NCBI RefSeq assembly: GCF_014836775.1
Contig: NZ_JACSQD010000003.1
Span: forward strand, 370,131 to 434,130
Direction of reading: 5' to 3'
DNA length: 64,000 nt
DNA from: Arthrobacter gallicola
Lineage (GTDB): Bacteria > Actinomycetota > Actinomycetes > Actinomycetales > Micrococcaceae
Shown: one piece after another, positions 27,881-36,300 of the stretch
How positions within the stretch are numbered: position 1 is the first letter of the stretch
Layout: the number at the start of each line of letters is the position of its first letter
Position numbers and translations under genes: made by a program
Notes under the pieces: generated by a model
The model's input: the letters and a program-made list of their open reading frames with translations, nothing else
Databases searched by the model: none
Told to the model about the DNA's origin: nothing

Positions 27881-27906
27881 GGAATAACCGGGCGGCCGCA
27901 GTGGTT
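27881..27906 (+). promoter_or_regulatory. SigH/SigR-type promoter of sigH
   Basis: GGAAT (27881-27885), an 18-base spacer and GTT (27904-27906) match the consensus used by SigH/SigR-class sigma factors under disulfide stress. It lies directly ahead of the gene for such a sigma factor, which therefore should activate itself. It also shows that start codons upstream of about 27915 cannot be used from this promoter. Confidence 0.75.
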
Positions 27907-27972
27907 ATGTTCTTCACCGGCGGCACCAACCTGTGCGGGCCGGAAGCCACAGGGAAGGGGCGGAAGCAAGGA

Positions 27973-28746
27973 ATGGCGAACACGCTGCTGGACCCCGGGA
28001 CGCAGGCGCCCACGGACCAGCCCCGCTTGCTGGTACGCACACGGCCCTTAGACTTGAACTTGATGAGAACTGATGTGCCGGAAGGCAGCCCACAGGTGGA
28101 AGATCCGGGCCTCGACGTCGGGACAGAGTCCGAGCAGGCCCGCAAGCTGAGGTTCGAGCGGGACGCAATGCAATACGTGGACCAGCTGTACTCGGCTGCC
28201 ATGCGCATGGCCAGGAACCCCGCTGACGCAGAGGACCTGGTTCAGGAGGCATACACCAAAGCCTTCTCGGCGTTCCACCAGTACAAGCCCGGAACCAACC
28301 TCAAGGCCTGGCTCTACCGCATCCTGACCAACACGTACATCAACCTGTACCGGAAGCGGCAGCGGGAGCCGCTGCAGTCCAACTCCGACGGAGTTGAGGA
28401 CTGGCAGCTGGCGCGGGCTGCGGAACACAGTTCCTCCGGCCTGCGGTCGGCGGAAGCGGAAGCCCTGGACCATCTGCCTGATTCCGATGTTAAAAGTGCA
28501 CTCCAGGCCATCCCGGAAGAGTTCCGCCTGGCCGTGTACTTCTCCGACGTCGAAGGGTTTGCGTACAAGGAAATCTCGGAAATCATGAACACGCCCATTG
28601 GCACGGTGATGTCCAGGCTGCACCGCGGGCGCAAGATGCTCCGCGAGCTGCTGGCCGAATACGCCCATGAGCGGGGCATTAAAGCGAAGGTACGGCCGGC
28701 AGCAGCCGGTGCCGGTGAGAAGAAGAATCAGGGGAATACACTATGA
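27973..28746 (+). CDS. sigH: RNA polymerase sigma factor SigH (ECF, disulfide/heat stress)
   Basis: ECF sigma factor, homologue of mycobacterial SigH and streptomycete SigR. Region 2 ([35 protein letters not shown]) and region 4 ([42 protein letters not shown]) are near-identical to that group. The ATG at 27973 (257 residues) follows purine-rich sequence and is downstream of a SigH-type promoter; a Met at 28063 is a good alternative. The gene overlaps rsrA by four bases, ensuring balanced synthesis of sigma and anti-sigma. Residues before about 60 are variable and C-terminal 25 are Ala/Lys-rich. Confidence 0.94.
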   Translation: MANTLLDPGTQAPTDQPRLLVRTRPLDLNLMRTDVPEGSPQVEDPGLDVGTESEQARKLRFERDAMQYVDQLYSAAMRMARNPADAEDLVQEAYTKAFSAFHQYKPGTNLKAWLYRILTNTYINLYRKRQREPLQSNSDGVEDWQLARAAEHSSSGLRSAEAEALDHLPDSDVKSALQAIPEEFRLAVYFSDVEGFAYKEISEIMNTPIGTVMSRLHRGRKMLRELLAEYAHERGIKAKVRPAAAGAGEKKNQGNTL

Positions 28747-29003
28747 GCGATTGCCAGAGCCTGGGCGATTGCGAGGACGCGCGCATCGAGAGGCTGTACG
28801 AATACCTCGACGGCGCGCTCTCCCACGACGATCTGGTCGAGATTCAGGACCATCTGAAAGGCTGCCCGGAGTGCGCAGAGGAACACGACCTGGAGTGCGT
28901 GATCCGTTCGGTGGTGAAGCGGTCCTGCACCGAGGCCGCCCCGGCGACGCTGAAGGCAAGCATCCTGGCGCGGATCAGCCAGATCCAGTCCGTGGACCAC
29001 TAG
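28743..29003 (+). CDS. rsrA: Anti-sigma factor RsrA/RshA family (ZAS)
   Basis: Zinc-containing redox anti-sigma that holds SigH inactive until disulfide stress oxidises its Cys. 86 residues, with the ZAS motif His37-x3-Cys41-x2-Cys44 and a Cys at position 10 equivalent to the reactive N-terminal Cys of RsrA. Cys4, Cys52 and Cys62 are additional. Its ATG overlaps the sigH stop. Because sigH has a SigH-type promoter, the pair forms a feedback loop. A terminator follows 63 bases later. Confidence 0.94.
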   Translation: MSDCQSLGDCEDARIERLYEYLDGALSHDDLVEIQDHLKGCPECAEEHDLECVIRSVVKRSCTEAAPATLKASILARISQIQSVDH

Positions 29004-29066
29004 CCCGCAGCGCCGTCACACGACAGCGGCACAGACACGCTGTTGACGGGACCTGACCAACACAAA

Positions 29067-29098
29067 AACCCCCGCCGCCGTGAGGCTGCGGGGGTTTT
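29067..29098. terminator. Bidirectional terminator between sigH-rsrA and bL37
   Basis: Nine-base perfect stem (29067-29075 with 29088-29096) flanked by A-run and T-run on the two sides, so it can stop both the rsrA transcript and the oppositely oriented bL37 transcript. Confidence 0.85.
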
Positions 29099-29134
29099 GT
29101 GTTTGCTGCGGGTGAACCGCGCAGGCGTCCTGAT

Positions 29135-29209
29135 TTAGGTGTTGGGACGCTTGCCGTGGTTTGCGCCGCCGCGCTTGCGATCCTTGCGCTTGCGTGCTCG
29201 CTTGCTCAT
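29135..29209 (-). CDS. Ribosomal protein bL37 (24 aa)
   Basis: A 24-residue, extremely basic protein, MSKRARKRKDRK then RGGANHGKRPNT, that ends exactly like the actinobacterial large-subunit protein bL37 (…ANHGKRPN-). An ideal AGGAGG ribosome site sits five bases before the ATG, and the codon phase is clean. In mycobacteria the same tiny gene also lies next to sigH. It would bind 23S rRNA; its absence from ordinary gene predictions is due only to its length. The recognition comes from memory of the mycobacterial sequence, not from a search. Confidence 0.85.
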   Translation of the reverse strand: MSKRARKRKDRKRGGANHGKRPNT

Positions 29210-29365
29210 GGCTGCCTCCTTCTTTTTGACAACAAGTTTTGCCCTTCAGTCTCCCACAGGATGCACCATTGGCGTAAATGCGGGCCATCCTGCGCGGGTG
29301 ATGTCCGGACGCTCTGCCAGGCAGGTCACCTAGGATGGAGCAACCAGCGACCAAAGGAGTTCCGC

Positions 29366-30331
29366 ATGCGAGCGGTGTACGCGCAGTCCCAGTCCCAGGA
29401 GGACCCGCTCAGCGGCTTGGTGGTCGGCGAGCTCGACCGCCCGCAGGCCGGTCCCGGGTTCCGGCGGGTCCGGGTCCGTGCTTCAGCATTGAACCGGCAC
29501 GACCTGTGGTCCCTGCAGGGTGTTGGGCTTGCGGCAGAGAACCTTCCAATGGTGCTGGGCTGTGATGCGGCCGGGATCGACGACGACGGCAACGCCGTCA
29601 TTGTCCATTCGGTGATCTCCAGCCCGGGCTGGGAAGGCGACGAGACGCTCGATCCGCGCCGCACCCTGCTCTCCGAACGTTACCCGGGGACGATGGCTGA
29701 CGAGGTCTGGGTGCCGGCCCGCAACCTGGTGCCCATGCCTGCCCAGCTGAGCTTCGAGGAGGCTGCCTGCCTTCCCACTGCCTGGCTCACGGCCTACCGG
29801 ATGATTTTTACGGTCTCACCCGCAGCACCGGGATCGACTGTCCTGGTTCAGGGCGCCGGGGGAGGGGTCGCCACGGCGCTGGTCTCCCTGGCATCCGCTG
29901 CCGGATTCCGGGTCTGGGTCACCGGACGGAGCCGGGAGAAGCTGGATCAGGCCCTGCGGCTGGGCGCGGACGCGGTGTTCGACGCCGGTGCGAGGCTGCC
30001 GGACCGTGTGGACACGGTCTTTGACTCAGTGGGCGAGGCTACATGGGCTCATTCGCTGAAGGCGCTGAAGCCCGGCGGAGCCCTGGTGACCTGCGGTGCC
30101 ACCAGCGGACCGAATCCTTCCGCGGACCTGAACCGGGTGTTTTTCCTGCAGCTCAAGGTGCTGGGATCCACCATGGGAACAAAACCGGAACTGCAGCGGC
30201 TGGTCCAGTTCCTGCTGGCCACCGGTGTGCGGCCCGAAATCGATTCGGTCCTGCCCCTGGAGGATGCCGCGAAGGGTTTCAGGCGGCTGCACGACGGCGC
30301 GGCCACCGGCAAAATCGTCTTCCGGCACTGA
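29366..30331 (+). CDS. Zinc-independent MDR dehydrogenase / quinone reductase-like
   Basis: A 321-residue medium-chain reductase using NADPH. It has the N-terminal GroES-like domain (VRASALNRHDLW, AGIDDDGNAVI) and the Rossmann domain with VLVQGAGGGVATALVSLA; the metal-binding Cys residues of alcohol dehydrogenases are missing, as in quinone reductases of this family. The start at 29366 follows AAAGGAG. Position beside sigH-rsrA hints at an oxidative stress role, but no SigH promoter is evident in front. Substrate unknown. Confidence 0.83.
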   Translation: MRAVYAQSQSQEDPLSGLVVGELDRPQAGPGFRRVRVRASALNRHDLWSLQGVGLAAENLPMVLGCDAAGIDDDGNAVIVHSVISSPGWEGDETLDPRRTLLSERYPGTMADEVWVPARNLVPMPAQLSFEEAACLPTAWLTAYRMIFTVSPAAPGSTVLVQGAGGGVATALVSLASAAGFRVWVTGRSREKLDQALRLGADAVFDAGARLPDRVDTVFDSVGEATWAHSLKALKPGGALVTCGATSGPNPSADLNRVFFLQLKVLGSTMGTKPELQRLVQFLLATGVRPEIDSVLPLEDAAKGFRRLHDGAATGKIVFRH

Positions 30332-30400
30332 ACTTCCGGCAGGCACTGTGGAGCATTCCCGGCCTCTGGCGGGATTACTTCGAATCCACAGGACAAGGAA

Positions 30401-30430
30401 CACAGGGGTCCCCGTTAGAGGACCCCTGTG
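30401..30430. terminator. Strong hairpin between two convergent reductase genes
   Basis: Perfect 11-base stem (30401-30411 with 30420-30430), eight-base loop, no long T tract. It lies between the convergent ends of the two MDR genes and probably stops transcription from one or both sides. Confidence 0.6.
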
Positions 30431-30506
30431 CCAACCTTGTTATGGGTTGCCTCGTCCATTCAGAGGAGCCGCGTCTCTACACTGCTGGACGATTTTTCAT
30501 TGCTGG

Positions 30507-31508
30507 TTAGCGGTTTTGAGGCACGCTTACGACGACCTTGCCGATTTGTCCGTTGGACTCCAAATACTGGTATGCCTCTGCGATGTTCTCCATTTCAAAG
30601 ACCTTGTCCACGGTTGGTTTCAGCGCCCCGCTATTGAGGCCGTCCCGGACGAATGCCACGGCGCCTCGGAGCCGTTCGGGGTCGGTCGTTACCTCGAACA
30701 GTTCGTAGCCGCGAATCGTGATGTGTTTGCCCAGGACCGCCAGCACAGGCAGTGCTGTGTCGTCGGTGCTCAGGGCCCCATAGATGACTACGGTGGCGGC
30801 GGTCGATGCGGCGTCGATGAGCCGAGGCAGCAGGGGCCCGGCAACCGGATCGAAAATCACCTGCACACCCGCCCCATCCGTGATTTGGTCAAGGCGTTCG
30901 ACGACGTGTTCTTCCTCGGTGGCAATTACAGCCGCCGCACCCGCGTCGATGAGCTGCTGGCGCTTGGAACTGGTCCGTGTCAGGGCGACGGGTTTGGCAC
31001 CGATCATGTTGGCGATCTGGATAGCAGCCAGGCCCACGCTGCTGGAGGCGGCTGGGATTACAACGGTGTCACCGGCGCTCAGTCCTGCCAGATCGATCAG
31101 GCCGCCGTAGGCGGTGATGAACGGCATCCAGACTCCCGCAGCTTCCTCCCAGGTCAGCTGTTCGGGATGCTTGACCACTGCATGGGCGGGGGCGAGCACC
31201 AGTTCGCCGTGCAGGGCATACTCTGTCATGGCGAAGGCGGGAACGACGCTCACGGCATCGCCGACAGTCAAACCGGAGACTTCTGCGCCGACGGCCTCGA
31301 CCGTTCCCGCAGCCTCGTATCCAAGCGCTTGCGGGAAAACGGGCTCAACGACGTAGTTGCCGGTCCGGAACATTATTTCGGCCCGGTTCAGGCCCAAGGC
31401 GCGGGTGCGGATCCGCACCTCGCCTTTTCCAGGAAGGGGAACGTCCACTTCGTCGAGGCTGAGGACTTCGGGTCCGCCGAGGTTATGGAATCTAACGGTC
31501 TTGGGCAT
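30507..31508 (-). CDS. MDR-family quinone oxidoreductase/zinc-type dehydrogenase
   Basis: A 333-residue NADPH-dependent reductase with GroES-like N-terminus (RTRALGLNRAEIMFRTG, QALGYEAAGTVEAVG) and Rossmann fold (VVIPAASSSVGLAAIQIAN), lacking the zinc-binding Cys. Starts with ATG after AAGGAG at 31508. It follows an HxlR regulator gene on the same strand with 217 bases between. In corynebacteria, DUF24/HxlR regulators such as QorR control a neighbouring quinone oxidoreductase; by analogy this pair may respond to quinones or electrophiles. Confidence 0.86.
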   Translation of the reverse strand: MPKTVRFHNLGGPEVLSLDEVDVPLPGKGEVRIRTRALGLNRAEIMFRTGNYVVEPVFPQALGYEAAGTVEAVGAEVSGLTVGDAVSVVPAFAMTEYALHGELVLAPAHAVVKHPEQLTWEEAAGVWMPFITAYGGLIDLAGLSAGDTVVIPAASSSVGLAAIQIANMIGAKPVALTRTSSKRQQLIDAGAAAVIATEEEHVVERLDQITDGAGVQVIFDPVAGPLLPRLIDAASTAATVVIYGALSTDDTALPVLAVLGKHITIRGYELFEVTTDPERLRGAVAFVRDGLNSGALKPTVDKVFEMENIAEAYQYLESNGQIGKVVVSVPQNR

Positions 31509-31725
31509 GGGTCTCCTTGGGATTTCGTAGTGGTGTGTGGTTGCAGCCCATTGCGGGCAGTGCCTGCAAATTCGCCTGTTGGCTCCCGGGGCCCCAGGTG
31601 GCCGGTGGAGTGCAGCCAGGCATGGCAAACCCGGCGGAGGGCAGGGGGTGGTAGGGCATGGTCGCTTTACGTGGCTGAAGTCCCTTGTGCTTCCGGCAGT
31701 TGCCGAGCCTGCCGGCCGCTCCGGG

Positions 31726-32112
31726 CTAGGTGGCGGCGTTCCCTGTTGTAGCGGATGGTTGCTCGTTGAGCGGGGTGATGCCGCGCTTGGCGAGCCATTG
31801 CCGTCCCCACGTGTTGAGGCTGTGCAGCAGCGGGGCGAGGTCCAGCGCCTCTTCGGTGAGCGCGTACTCAACCTTCGGCGGGACAACCGGGTAGACGGTC
31901 CGCGAGACGAGTCCGTCCTCCTCCAACTCACGCAGCTGCTTGGTCAGGAGCCTCGGGGTGATTCCGTGCGTCTGGCGGTGGAGTTCGTTAAACCGCAAGC
32001 TGCCGTCGAGCAGGTGGAAAAGGATCACGCCTTTCCACTTTCCGCCAATGATCGCGACACTCGCCTCCATGGCGCATCCTGGAAGGTCATCCGATAAGCG
32101 GGTCCGGCTCAT
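31726..32112 (-). CDS. HxlR (DUF24) family transcriptional regulator
   Basis: Winged-helix regulator of 128 residues. MEASVAIIGGKWKGVILFHLLDGSLRFNEL and ITPRLLTKQLRELEEDGLVSRTVYPVVPPKVEYALTE are hallmark HxlR blocks. The Cys in DLPGCAME, just before helix 1, matches the redox-sensing Cys of YodB and QorR. The start at 32112 is chosen for the GAGGG ribosome site; longer starts are possible. Likely senses quinones or disulfide stress and controls the reductase downstream. Confidence 0.9.
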   Translation of the reverse strand: MSRTRLSDDLPGCAMEASVAIIGGKWKGVILFHLLDGSLRFNELHRQTHGITPRLLTKQLRELEEDGLVSRTVYPVVPPKVEYALTEEALDLAPLLHSLNTWGRQWLAKRGITPLNEQPSATTGNAAT

Positions 32113-32451
32113 TTTCCCTCTTTCGGGGGTTGGTCTTGCCACATTCTGCTGCTGCCAAAGCGGCGCACGCTTTGTCGACGATTCGGTCAAGTCGCCGCCG
32201 TCACATCGTAGTTTACGCTGCGCGTCCGACCGTGTCCGCGGGCGCCCGGTAGTGGACGACGTGGAAATCCGTCGCGAGCCCCTCCGGGGTCCCGGAATTT
32301 ATGCACATGGGGGACATGGCCATGCGGTTGGGGAACTCCGCACCGCGAATCGAATGCGGTTCATTCAACGTGGTAATCAACTAAAAATCTCCCGTCAGTG
32401 ATGCCAGGGGAACCTGGTACCTCCACTCTAGACCATATAGAGATCCACTGA

Positions 32452-32478
32452 TAGTACGCACTTTTTTTATAGGTACTA
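32452..32478. promoter_or_regulatory. Inverted repeat TAGTAC-N15-GTACTA, possible HxlR-type operator
   Basis: Six-base perfect half-sites (32452-32457 and 32473-32478), 21 bases centre to centre, around an A/T tract. On the minus strand it overlaps a TACTAT box that could be a -10 for hxlR, with a leader of over 300 bases. The symmetry and spacing match dimeric winged-helix regulators; binding is inference. Confidence 0.4.
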
Positions 32479-32582
32479 CCCTTTTGCGTAGTGTGCTGGG
32501 GTTATGCCGATTCGAGGACTGCCAGATCCCTAAGCGTCCGGCCCGCGCTGAGAACCGGCCGGCATCGGCCCCGGGAAACGCG

Positions 32583-32611
32583 AAAGGCGCCCGCGGTAGG
32601 CGGGCGCCTTT
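32583..32611 (-). terminator. Terminator of the SGNH-like gene
   Basis: Perfect 12-base stem (32583-32594 with 32600-32611), five-base loop, ending in A/T on both sides. Lies 24 bases past the stop of the minus-strand gene. Confidence 0.8.
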
Positions 32612-32634
32612 GATGCGTGTGGGTCCTGGGCCGG

Positions 32635-33234
32635 TCAGTTCATGTCCGGCAGGTCCAGCCAGCGGTACCAGCCGCGGTGCAGGACCAGCCAGGCAATCAA
32701 TCCGTAGCCGGCCTGTCCGGGAGCCCCGCCGTTCGAGGCGAGGTCCGTGCGCCACTGCTCATGGTTGAGCAGCGGGGTCAGCGTGTCGACGTAAACGTGC
32801 TTGCGGCGGGTCGTTACATCGCCGAAGGCAGCCGAGAGATCGGCCAGTCTCCGGTTGCGTTCCTGGTCCAGGCCGGGCGGCGGGCCCACCACCAGAACCT
32901 TGATGCTCATCTGCGCGGCCCCGTCCAGGATGTTGGCCAGGTTCAGCCGGCTGCGCGCGGTGGAAAGCTCCAGATCCAGGTCCCGGTCGGAGAGACCGAT
33001 CACCAGACGGTTCTCGCAGGTTTCGTCGAACCTGCGGCCGGCCTCCATCAGCCAGCGGTTGGCGAGTGCTTCAGTGCCCTCGCCCGGGGCGGCGAGGCTG
33101 TAGGCCTCGAGCCTTACATGTTCCGGCGTCGTGCGTGCCAGCACGCGTCCCAGCCAACCCAAAGCGCGGGGATCACCGTGACCGGCGAGCAGTTCGTCAC
33201 CGACCGCAGCGAGCCTGATTCTGCGTTGTTCCAC
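32635..33234 (-). CDS. SGNH/GDSL hydrolase-like protein with degenerate active site
   Basis: A 199-residue protein with the overall order of an SGNH hydrolase, but the catalytic positions are changed: the GDS nucleophile block reads VGDELLAG (Ser to Glu), the GxND block reads IGLSDRD (Asn to Asp), and the DxxHP block reads NGGAPGQAGYG (His to Ala). The GTG at 33234 follows AAAGGGA. It is therefore unlikely to act as a Ser esterase; it may bind ligands or use another chemistry. Fold recognition is from motif spacing (VVGPPPGLDQERNRRLADLSAAF, DVTTRRKHVYVDTLTPL). Its terminator follows directly. Confidence 0.78.
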   Translation of the reverse strand: MEQRRIRLAAVGDELLAGHGDPRALGWLGRVLARTTPEHVRLEAYSLAAPGEGTEALANRWLMEAGRRFDETCENRLVIGLSDRDLDLELSTARSRLNLANILDGAAQMSIKVLVVGPPPGLDQERNRRLADLSAAFGDVTTRRKHVYVDTLTPLLNHEQWRTDLASNGGAPGQAGYGLIAWLVLHRGWYRWLDLPDMN

Positions 33235-33287
33235 GAGTTCCCTTTTCCAATAGCCGAAAAGTCCAGATGAAGGGTGCGTTAAAAGGC

Positions 33288-33314
33288 GGGTGGGGCACCA
33301 ACGGTGCCCCACCC
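33288..33314 (-). terminator. Terminator of kgd
   Basis: Perfect 12-base GC-rich stem (33288-33299 with 33303-33314), three-base loop, followed on the minus strand by a short T run. It begins 13 bases after the kgd stop. Confidence 0.88.
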
Positions 33315-33326
33315 AAACCTAGCCTA

Positions 33327-36300
33327 CTATCGGCGTTCGAAAGCCTTCTTGACCAGGATGTCCTGCTCCACGGCATGCCGTTTGGCCGAACCGGTGGCGG
33401 TTGAGGCCGATGCCGGACGCGAGACCAGCGTGAGCGGACGGTCCAGGACCGGCGGCAGGTTCAGGCCAATGAACGGCCACGGTCCCTGGTTTGCCGGCTC
33501 GTCCTGTGCCCACACCAGCTCGGCGTTCGGGTACTTAGCCACTGCCTCGTTGATCTCCTTGGCGGGCAGCGGATACAGCTGCTCCACGCGGATGATGGCC
33601 GTCTTCTCGTCGCCCGTTTTCTGGCGGTTGGCCAGCAGGTCATAGTAGAGGCGGCCGGAGACCAGCAGGACCTTCTCGACGGCGTTGGCGTCAAGTTCGG
33701 CATGCTCGCCGATGACGGGCAGGAACGAACCCTGGGTGAAGTCCTCCACACCGGTGGCAGCGGCCTTCAGGCGCAGCAGCTGCTTCGGGGTGAAGATCAC
33801 CAGGGGCTTCCGCGGCCGGCTGTACGCCTGGCGGCGCAGCAGGTGGAAGTGCGACGCGCCCGTGGTCGGGTTCGCCACGATCATGTTGTCCTCGGCGCAG
33901 AGCTGCAGGAAACGCTCGATGCGCGCCGATGAGTGGTCCGGACCCTGTCCCTCGTAGCCGTGCGGCAGCATCATAACCAGCGAGGAACGCTGGCCCCACT
34001 TCTGCTCGGCCGAGGAAATGAATTCGTCGATGATCGTCTGGGCGCCGTTGACGAAGTCGCCGAACTGGGCTTCCCAGAGCACGAGTGCGTCCGGACGTTC
34101 CACGGAGTAGCCGTATTCGAAGCCGAGGGCCGCGAATTCGGAGAGCAGGGAATCGTAGATCCACAGCTTCGCCTGGTTCGGATCCAGGTCCCCCAGCGGC
34201 ATCCATTCGGCACCGGTGGCGCGGTCATGGAAGACGGCGTGGCGCTGGGTGAACGTACCGCGCCGGGAGTCCTGGCCAGCCAGGCGGACCGGGACACCCT
34301 CCATCAACAGGGAGCCGAAGGCCGCGATCTCCGCGAAGCCCCAGTCGATGTTGCCCTCGCGGGACATCTGCTCGCGCTTCTCCAGCAGCGACTTGAGCTT
34401 CGGGTGCACGGTGAAGCCTTCCGGCGCTGCCACGTGGGCCTTGCCGATGCGGGCCAGGGTGTCAGCGGAAATGGCAGTGCTGGCCGGCGCGACGACGGTC
34501 GAACCCTCCTGCTGTGCCACGGGACGCTCGAGGTCCGAGACAGCTTCCGAGTCCTTGGTGATGACCGGGATCGGTGAGGTCTGCGCGGCATGGGTCTCGG
34601 CGAAGACCCGCTCCAGGCGGCTCTGGTAATCGCGCAGCGCCTGCTCTGCTTCTTCCTGGCTGATGTCGCCGCGCCCGATCAGGGACTCGGTGTAGAGCTT
34701 GCGCACGGAGCGCTTGGCCTCGATCAGCGAGTACATCATCGGCTGGGTCATCGAGGGATCGTCGCCCTCGTTGTGCCCGCGGCGGCGGTAGCAGACCATG
34801 TCGATGACGACGTCCTTGTTGAACCGCTGACGGTAGTCGAACGCCAGCTGGGCAATCCGGACAACCTGCTCCGGATCATCACCGTTCACGTGGAAGATCG
34901 GAGCCTGGACCATCTTGGCCACATCGGTGGCGTACACCGAGGAGCGGGAGGAAGACGGCGCCGTCGTGAAGCCAACCTGGTTGTTCACGATCACGTGGAT
35001 GGTGCCGCCGGTGCGGTAACCGCGCAGCTGGGAGAGGTTCAGCGTTTCCGCCACCACACCCTGGCCGGCGAAGGCTGCGTCGCCGTGGATCAGGATCGGC
35101 AGGACGGGGAATTCATCGCCCCGGTCCAGACGGTCCTGCTTGGCACGGACGATGCCTTCGAGGACGGAGTCCCCGGCTTCGAGGTGCGAGGGGTTGGCGG
35201 CCAGGTAGACCTTCGTCTGGTTGCCGTTATCGGAGGTGAAGGTTCCCTCGGTGCCGAGGTGGTACTTCACGTCGCCGGAGCCCTGCACGGAGCGCGGATC
35301 CTGCGTGCCTTCAAATTCGCGGAAGACCTGGGCGTAGGTCTTGCCGGCAATGTTGGTGAGCACGTTCAGGCGGCCGCGGTGGGCCATGCCGATTCCGACT
35401 TCTTCCATACCGTTGTCGGCAGCACCGGAAATGATGGTGTCCAGCAGCGGAATCAGGGATTCGCCGCCTTCAAGGGAGAACCGCTTCTGGCCAACGAACT
35501 TGGTCTGCAGGAATGTTTCAAACGCTTCGGCGGCGTTGAGCTTGCCCAGGATGCGCAGCTGCTCCTCCCGGGAGGGCTTGCTGTACGGGGCCTCGAGCCG
35601 GTCCTGGAACCAGGTGCGCTCTTCCGGATCCTGGATGTGCATGTATTCGATGCCGGCCGTGCGGCAGTAGGCATCGCGCAGCACACCGAGGATCTTGCGC
35701 AGCTTCAGCATCGGCTTGCCGCCGAAACCGCCGGTGGGCCATTCACGGTCCAGGTCCCAGAGGGTAAGGCCGTGGGTGAGTACGTCGAGGTCGGCGTGCC
35801 GGCGCTGGACGTATTCCAGCGGGTTGGTGTCTGCCATCAGGTGACCGCGGACCCGGTAAGCGTGGATCAGCTGCTGGATGCGCGCAACCTTGTTGATCTG
35901 CTCATCCGGGTTGACCTGGATGTCCGGGCTCCAGCGCACGGGCTCGTAGGGGATGCGCAGCGACTCGAACACGTCGTCGTAGAAGTTCTGCTCACCCAGC
36001 AGCAGCTGGTGGATGATGCGCAGGAACTCGCCGCTGCCTGCACCCTGGATGACCCGGTGGTCATAGGTGGAGGTCAGGGTGATGACCTTGGAGATGGCAT
36101 TCCGGGCCAGGATCTTCTCGTTCGATCCCTGGAATTCTGCCGGGTACTCGAGGGCGCCGGCACCGATAATGCAGGCCTGGCCCTTGGACAGGCGGGGAAC
36201 CGAGTGGACCGTGCCGATGCCGCCGGGGTTGGTCAGCGAGATCGTGGTGCCCTTGTAGTCGTCCGCGGTCAGCTTGCCGTTGCGGGCGCGCTTGACGAGG

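Larger units (their letters stand above)
32113..32634. other. 522-bp gap between hxlR and SGNH-like gene
   Basis: No gene recognised. It holds an inverted repeat (32452-32478) in AT-rich sequence that could be an operator/promoter for hxlR on the minus strand, and the terminator of the SGNH-like gene (32583-32611). Short frames in between (for example 36 residues on the minus strand starting near 32336) show no family resemblance. The lower GC of 32390-32500 is typical of a regulatory segment. Confidence 0.5.

Noticed and set aside
27844-27972. Earlier ATG for sigH giving 300 residues.
   Set aside because: It lies upstream of the SigH-type promoter, and the extra residues do not resemble other SigH proteins.
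30225-31751. Long plus-strand frame across the MDR gene and the convergent hairpin.
   Set aside because: Runs opposite the quinone reductase gene and across a strong hairpin; no recognisable motif.
32221-32400. Remnant gene between hxlR and the SGNH-like gene.
   Set aside because: Short frames exist but none has a ribosome site or recognisable similarity; listed only as a gap.
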